NCBI GenBank assembly: GCA_029059925.1
Contig: JAIDVA010000259.1
Location: 1 to 10,218 of the forward strand
Length of the DNA stretch: 10,218 nt
Reading direction: 5' to 3'
Source of the DNA: Eubacterium sp.
GTDB taxonomy: Bacteria > Bacillota > Clostridia > Oscillospirales > Acutalibacteraceae
Shown: piece after piece, positions 6,707-10,218 of the stretch
Layout of the letters: the number at the start of each line of letters is the position of its first letter
How positions within the stretch are numbered: the stretch's first letter is position 1
The notes under the pieces: generated by a model
Told to the model about the DNA's origin: nothing
The model's input: only the letters and a program-made list of their open reading frames with translations
Database searches by the model: none
Made by a program: the position numbers and the translations under genes

Positions 6707-7294
6707 ATGGGATTATTTAACAGGAAAAATAAAAAAGAAGATATCATTGAAAATGAGATGCTTGATATCACGCTCCATCTGAATATGAGGTTAATGCCGA
6801 TAGACAGAGGCTCATTATTTGAGGACCCTATTGATTCGGTTTTGAAAAAATATGATTTAGGAGAGGTTACAGGAGGCGGAACATTGGCATCGAAAGAGGG
6901 AATGCCTCTTTCATGCGATATTGATATCAGCATAAAGAAAAGTAAAATTGAAAATTTCAAATCATTTTTACACGATATCAACACAATGGCCAAAGGCAGC
7001 TACATAGAGTATGACGGCAAAAGAGAAGACATAGGAAGCTTAGAGGGACTTAGCCTGATTCTTGACGGAACAGGCTTGGACGAAAATGTGTATAAAGAAA
7101 ATGACATAAATGATGTTATTGCCGATATAGATAGTCTGATAAAAGGCAAAGGCGAATATCACAGCTATTATAATGGTGAGCAAAATACGAATCTTTATTT
7201 CTATGGCAATTCTTTTGATGAAATGAAGGCCATTATTGAAGAATATGCCAAAACCTCACCATTGTGTGAAAACAGTAAGATTGAACAGATATAG
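6707..7294 (+). CDS. Conserved two-part protein of unknown function
   Basis: A 195-aa soluble protein. After a basic start (MGLFNRKNKKED) come two halves that each look like a small alpha/beta domain. The first (about 20-90) holds RLMPIDRGSLFEDPID and the glycine-rich GEVTGGGT followed by a CDIDISI strand. The second (about 115-195) begins with GLSLILDGTGLDENVY, ends with PLCENSKIEQI, and contains LYFYGNSFDEMKAII. I have the impression of seeing both patterns in uncharacterised Firmicutes proteins, and the C-terminal ending suggests it is full length, but I know no function. AAGAAGG lies eight bases before the ATG. Last intact gene of the + strand run. A bacterial immunity or stress role is only a guess from context. 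Confidence 0.7.
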   Translation: MGLFNRKNKKEDIIENEMLDITLHLNMRLMPIDRGSLFEDPIDSVLKKYDLGEVTGGGTLASKEGMPLSCDIDISIKKSKIENFKSFLHDINTMAKGSYIEYDGKREDIGSLEGLSLILDGTGLDENVYKENDINDVIADIDSLIKGKGEYHSYYNGEQNTNLYFYGNSFDEMKAIIEEYAKTSPLCENSKIEQI

Positions 7295-7305
7295 AAGAAA
7301 TATAG

Positions 7306-7416
7306 AACGGAATCGGCAATCCTATTTATCCGACTGTAAAGACTGTTTTTGAAAGTTACAGATTTTATACAATTTGTAAGGAGCTTTTTGATGTGCTGCT
7401 TGAATACGTTTTGTAA
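7306..7416 (+). pseudogene. C-terminal scrap of a lost protein gene
   Basis: Eleven bases after the preceding stop, a frame of 36 codons without a start codon or ribosome binding site ends at TAA 7414-7416. The residues (for example NGIGNPIYPTVKTVFESYRF and a following helix CKELFDVLLEYVL) look like the end of a real protein, not random translation. I infer the tail of a deleted gene, before the terminator at 7459. The family is not recognised. Confidence 0.35.
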
Positions 7417-7458
7417 AATTCATTACAGCTATATATTTGAGATTTTTTAATAATAATG

Positions 7459-7502
7459 ATAAACACCAGACCTTTTGCAAACACAGAAGGTCTGGTGTTT
7501 AT
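7459..7502. terminator. Strong bidirectional hairpin between convergent genes
   Basis: A perfect 16-bp stem (7459-7474 with 7487-7502; core ACACCAGACCTT) closes a 12-base loop. It stands between the end of the + strand run and the converging gene at 7511. No long T run follows on either strand, so it is an imperfect intrinsic terminator, but the stem is the longest in the window and the position fits termination of both transcripts. Confidence 0.7.
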
Positions 7503-7510
7503 TTCTCTGT

Positions 7511-7774
7511 TTATTTGTCGAAACTCGGATTAAAGGCATAGTAGTTCTTGCAGTCAAGTTTGTCAGTAAGAAGCCTGAGCCCTTCACCTCGCCACCAATC
7601 TTGTAGAAAGAATAATGACCGATAGCTCATATACCAAAACAGCCATTTTTTGCCATCTAATGAACAGATTTCATATTCCTCGTTCTTCCATTCAAATACA
7701 ATCTCAGCATGAGCTTGTACAGATTGAATAAATTCATATTTGGTTTTATAATCTTCATTAAACTCATAATTCAT
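7511..7774 (-). CDS. Small protein of unknown function downstream of DUF4417 gene
   Basis: An 87-aa protein. The N-terminal half (YEFIQSVQAHAEIVFEWKNEEYEI) resembles, from memory, small proteins of about 80-90 aa that begin with a helix and a strand pair around E-I-x-F-x-W-K/N-x-x-x-Y. The rest is aromatic-rich (WLFWYMSYRSLFFLQDWW) and then ends TDKLDCKNYYAFNPSFDK. AGGGG lies about nine bases before ATG 7774, so it may be translated separately. The same frame is open upstream through the tail of the broken DUF4417-like gene as far as the TGA at 7864-7862, so fusion to that tail cannot be excluded. Function unknown. Confidence 0.55.
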   Translation of the reverse strand: MNYEFNEDYKTKYEFIQSVQAHAEIVFEWKNEEYEICSLDGKKWLFWYMSYRSLFFLQDWWRGEGLRLLTDKLDCKNYYAFNPSFDK

Positions 7775-8867
7775 AATAGTTGCCCCTGTGATTTTATAAT
7801 ATTTAAATTCCGGAATGTTTCCATCAAAATAATTTGTTTCTCCTAACCATTCAGGATTACCTCATTCATTATTCCATCCTATTTTATTATCGTGAGGATT
7901 AGAATGATTGGCAGAATTTCCATGGTCTGTAAACTGCCGCTCATTAATCGCTCTGCCATCATCACCGATTTTTGTTTCAACCCAATATCCACCTTTTTTG
8001 TAGGAATAAATGTCCTTTTTATTTCACCAGGCTTACCAAAAAATCGTTCTTCCCAAGGTTTGTCAGGATGCGGTCGCCATTGACCGCCGTGAATACTGCC
8101 GTTACCTTTTAGAGTTAAAAATGAATTTTCATTATGTTTTACAACGATATTACTGTTTGGCGAAGGCTTCTCTATACCCAATAAATACTTTTCCATCTGT
8201 GTATATGGTAATTCAAATTTATCGTAATCATAATGCTGCCACGAACTCAAATCATAATCAACGAATAAAATATTACCTTTCATTTCAGTAAAAGGATAAT
8301 GGTAACAAATGATAGTTTCAGGCTCAATGCGTTTCAGCATCTCATTAAACCTACCATAAAAAATTCTTTTTGGCCAGCTCTGTTTCCGTGTGCACTTGCC
8401 ATATAGGTCGACACTGTAACTGTACTTTCTTTCTCAATACCATTAAAGCAGTAATCAAAAGTATTTTCAAGTCCCCAGCTGATTGTCGGTATGACACGAA
8501 TACCTTATATCTGCCAAGTATGCACTACCCATCTGTTGCGAAATGTATTATATCTCTGCATATTTTCATTCATTTCAATATACATACTGAAATCAGGTGT
8601 AAGAACTGCCTTGTATTGAGATAACTTTTCAATATACTTATCAGGATTATTCCATATATCTTCAAATTTGTAATCATATAAAAAGGAATGGACAAAACGA
8701 TTAAAATGTGTATCTCTGTCTGTTTTAGCAATATCAAAACCAATAAGTCTTAAATCCTCTTTTTCATCATCCTGCAAAGCAACTTTTTTCAGAATTGGCA
8801 TATTTGTACCAAACTGATTTCTTAAAAACATAGGATTTGTCCTGTATTTATCATTTTCTTCTGTCAT
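7775..8867 (-). pseudogene. DUF4417-like gene broken by two stops and two frameshifts
   Basis: The first intact piece (8867-8505) reads NPMFLRNQFGTNMPILKK and later SQYKAVLTPDFSMYIEM, matching my memory of the DUF4417 family. It ends at TAA 8507-8505, yet the same frame continues with GIRVIPTISWGLENTFDYCF, the expected next block. A one-base loss in the T run at 8363-8358 then shifts to the frame with NEMLKRIEPETIICYHYPF and MKGNILFVDYD (8340 onward). A second one-base loss in the A run at 7999-7994 separates this from a tail with INERQFTDHGN and NPHDN, which meets TGA at 7864-7862 and continues GNPEWLGETNYFDGNIPEF. AGAAAGGAGT before ATG 8867 is a good ribosome binding site. DUF4417 has no established function; the His-rich tail is reminiscent of phage or polymorphic-toxin associated proteins. 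Clearly inactive as it stands unless the sequence has errors. Confidence 0.75.
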
Positions 8868-8917
8868 AGTAAGTATGACTCCTTTCTGCGAATTAGGACT
8901 TAATAGTCCAGCTTAGC

Positions 8918-8946
8918 AGATTAGAGATGAAATACTGCTTTGTCAA
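8918..8946 (-). promoter_or_regulatory. Sigma-70-type promoter of the DUF4417-like gene
   Basis: On the minus strand a perfect TTGACA (8946-8941) and TAATCT (8923-8918) are 17 bp apart, about 50 bp before the start codon at 8867. It is the best consensus housekeeping promoter in the window, although the gene it serves is broken. Confidence 0.65.
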
Positions 8947-8969
8947 GCAATTTATATAAAATTTAATAA

Positions 8970-8999
8970 AATATAGCGTGAGAATGCTATATTGTTTTT
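8970..8999 (+). terminator. Hairpin followed by T run, gene not evident
   Basis: An 8-bp stem (8970-8977 with 8986-8993, AATATAGC/GCTATATT) with an 8-base loop is followed by GTTTTTC on the + strand. It has the form of a weak intrinsic terminator, but no + strand gene precedes it. It could be left from a deleted gene or be a structure without function. Confidence 0.3.
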
Positions 9000-9091
9000 C
9001 AAAGTTGATGATAATTTGATTTTAGCCAGAGAGTCTTGGTGAAAAAAACATTGCAAAGTCGAAAATTTGGATACAATGCAAATTAGTTACG
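9000..9091. other. Spacer without recognisable gene
   Basis: Between the hairpin at 8970-8999 and the terminator at 9092 I find no open frame with a start and ribosome binding site. A 13-codon fragment on the + strand (VDDNLILARESW then stop) is too short to interpret. No repeat or tRNA-like structure is seen. Confidence 0.5.
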
Positions 9092-9120
9092 AAAAAAGGA
9101 GCAGTATCTGCTCCTTTTTT
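9092..9120 (-). terminator. Intrinsic terminator of the MGMT/ATL-type gene
   Basis: A perfect 13-bp inverted repeat (GGAGCAG/CTGCTCC flanked by six A and six T) closes a three-base loop. It lies 28 bases after the original stop of the MGMT/ATL-type gene and gives a hairpin with a T run on either strand. It fits that gene's end much better than the premature stop at 9230. Confidence 0.85.
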
Positions 9121-9148
9121 GCTATGTTATTATGTAAAGTTCTCTTAG

Positions 9149-9457
9149 TTAGCAATCCCATTGATGTTGTTTCAAATCAACCAAACCATTATTCTTAAAA
9201 GTTACACCTTCATCAGATAAAAGATGTTTTTATTCAGTCCATCCGGGAGCTAATCTACCTTGGTGATTTACTACTCGGTGACACGGATAATCGTCGTAAA
9301 ACTCAGCCATACTCAGCACCTTGCCTACAAGGTGAGAATTGTTATCTTTGCCTATTAAGCGAGCAATCTGCCCATATGTAGCTACCTTTCCATAAGGGAT
9401 TTCGCTAACAACTGACAGGATTTCATATATCAAATTTTCGTCCAATATCTTGCCCAT
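9149..9457 (-). pseudogene. MGMT/ATL-type DNA-repair protein interrupted by one TAA
   Basis: The first 75 codons encode the alkyltransferase DNA-binding domain: GKVATYGQIARLIG is the helix-turn-helix, and YPCHRVVNHQGRLAPGW is the active-site region, with Cys as in true methyltransferases and not Trp as in classical ATL. TAA at 9232-9230 stops it after WTE. The same frame then continues with LLSDEGVTFKNNGLVDLKQH and ends QWDC at TAA 9151-9149, exactly the normal end of this family, giving about 102 codons. A single change of a Gln or Lys codon to TAA explains the break. Family members bind or repair O6-alkylguanine in DNA. The start ATG 9457 has GAGAGAAG a few bases upstream. A 75-aa product would lose the final helix and strand; function is doubtful but not excluded. 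Confidence 0.82.
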
Positions 9458-9734
9458 AGTCTTCTCTCATACCGTTCGATTAAATTGATATTATACATGA
9501 AATACTATCGAATATATTAACTTTTGTCAGCGATTAAAGGTGTTGTGGTAACACAGTTAGTGGTATCGGTTAGCTTGTTGTGATAAGTTTAAATTGAACT
9601 TCCATATTTCTCTGTTCTATGGTATAATAAAAATTATAGTGTAGAATGATTTATATTGTCAATATGAGACGTGTACTAAAAAAACAGATAGCTAATTAGA
9701 ATTGTTGTAAACCAATTTGCTGAAAGGAAATTTT
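9458..9734. other. Divergent intergenic region
   Basis: This spacer separates the leftward MGMT/ATL-type gene from the rightward last gene. It holds a TATAAT on the minus strand (9495-9490, no good -35) that could serve the repair gene, and an extended -10 on the + strand for the last gene. A short inverted repeat (GTGTT/AACAC, 9540-9554) may be chance. I see no RNA gene or further coding frame longer than about 21 codons. Confidence 0.5.
9620..9628 (+). promoter_or_regulatory. Extended -10 promoter of the last gene
   Basis: TGGTATAAT is a perfect extended -10. The sequence 17 bp upstream is a poor -35; a TTGAAC at 9594-9599 is too far (23 bp) to pair well. Transcription would start near 9635, giving a leader of about 100 bases before ATG 9735, with no terminator-like structure in it. 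Confidence 0.5.
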
Positions 9735-10218
9735 ATGAAAATTAATGATTTCATATTTCGTTATAAAAATCCGATGGCAATAATTCCGGGAATATATAGG
9801 GTAAGAACATTTGTGAATAGGAAAAATGATATATATGTTGTTCTAAGCGAATTAGATGAAAATCCTTCAGAATCTGTAACGAATTCAATTGAATTTATTG
9901 TTAATGAATTGATATATCAAAATAAGATTTCACCTGAATCTAAAATAATCGAACATTATTCTTCAAGTCTTTATTTTTCTGAAGAATTTGATTTGGTTAC
10001 ATTTGATTCTAATATGAAGCCAGAGTGGAAATCTGTTAGTTTTAAAACAATATCGAAAATACTTGAATGTTCTGATGAAGAGTTTGATAACTATAGAAAT
10101 AGTCAACGGGTAAAAAAGGAAATTGAAGACGCCATTCTTGGAGTTCCGAAATTACGAGAGTTCAAGTATAGTGAGAACCCAGATATTACTGAACGCAGAT
10201 TAGAGATAGTTTTAAAAC
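9735..10218 (+). CDS. Protein of unknown function (3' partial)
   Basis: The frame is open for 161 codons from ATG 9735 to the window end, with AAAGGA six bases upstream, so the gene continues beyond the window. The protein begins MKINDFIFRYKNPMAIIPG and is soluble and acidic. The first 65 residues include two strands (GIYRVRTFV and IYVVLSELDE) and a helix (VTNSIEFIVNELIYQN). A middle part has SSSLYFSEEFDLVTFDSNM, and the last visible part is charged and helical (RVKKEIEDAILGVPKLREF). I do not recognise a family or catalytic motif. It is the first gene after its own promoter and may start a new operon. Whether it belongs to a defence, toxin or housekeeping system cannot be judged from this part. 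Confidence 0.7.
   Translation, partial: MKINDFIFRYKNPMAIIPGIYRVRTFVNRKNDIYVVLSELDENPSESVTNSIEFIVNELIYQNKISPESKIIEHYSSSLYFSEEFDLVTFDSNMKPEWKSVSFKTISKILECSDEEFDNYRNSQRVKKEIEDAILGVPKLREFKYSENPDITERRLEIVLK

Noticed and set aside
7892..8624. Three + strand frames opposite the broken DUF4417-like gene
   Set aside because: The minus strand carries recognisable family blocks across the same bases; the + frames are shadows.
6197..9232. Reassigned TAA codon as explanation of the internal stops
   Set aside because: Intact genes here end in TAA, and the broken genes also carry TGA stops and frameshifts, so ordinary gene decay explains them better.
9540..9554. Short inverted repeat GTGTT/AACAC as an operator
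   Set aside because: Five pairs around a five-base loop are expected by chance in this composition, and it is not placed at a promoter box.
9522..9584. Short hydrophobic + strand frame in the divergent spacer
   Set aside because: About 20 codons from a TTG with no ribosome binding site and no support as a small protein.
1..10218. Transposase, integrase, CRISPR array, tRNA or rRNA
   Set aside because: No frame has transposase or recombinase motifs, no regularly spaced repeats were seen, and no cloverleaf or rRNA-like sequence was found on either strand.

Overview
The window is AT-rich and has Gram-positive style gene starts: strong GGAGG-type ribosome binding sites, extended -10 promoters, and short hairpin-plus-T-run terminators. 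The recognisable families (Wzx-like flippase, MerR/TipAS regulator, small ABM protein, DUF4417-like protein) are common in gut Clostridia. My best guess is a Ruminococcus- or Eubacterium-like Firmicute. This is an inference from gene content, not a species call.

Layout. 1-1505 (+) is a polysaccharide/lipid-linked oligosaccharide flippase missing only its N-terminus, probably the last gene of a surface-polysaccharide cluster. 1539-2249 (-) is a TipAS-type MerR regulator, convergent with the flippase. Its promoter has the 19-bp spacer and central dyad typical of MerR autoregulation. From 2393 to 7294 nine small genes lie head to tail on the + strand: Nudix hydrolase, small Cys-motif protein, GNAT acetyltransferase, ABM-fold protein, pentapeptide-repeat protein, unknown protein, membrane-anchored SGNH esterase, zinc-ribbon-like protein, and a two-part unknown protein. 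I see no terminator inside the run; a strong hairpin at 7459-7502 closes it. The gene functions do not form a pathway, and several spacers hold scraps of lost genes (3268-3318, 6042-6295, 7306-7416). It reads as an accessory 'cargo' operon that gains and loses genes.

From 7511 to 9457 everything points left and much is broken. A DUF4417-like gene (8867 to about 7775) has its own good promoter but carries two nonsense codons and two single-base frameshifts, both in homopolymers. A small MGMT/ATL-type DNA-repair gene (9457-9149) is interrupted by one in-frame TAA and is followed by a very clear terminator. The small gene 7511-7774 is intact but unrecognised. The window ends with the 5' part of an unidentified + strand gene (9735 onward) behind its own extended -10 promoter.

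I do not see a convincing new multi-gene system, mobile-element machinery, CRISPR array or RNA gene. The most useful points are the decay pattern, the readable MerR operator, an unbroken 30-repeat pentapeptide protein, and three or four uncharacterised small proteins.
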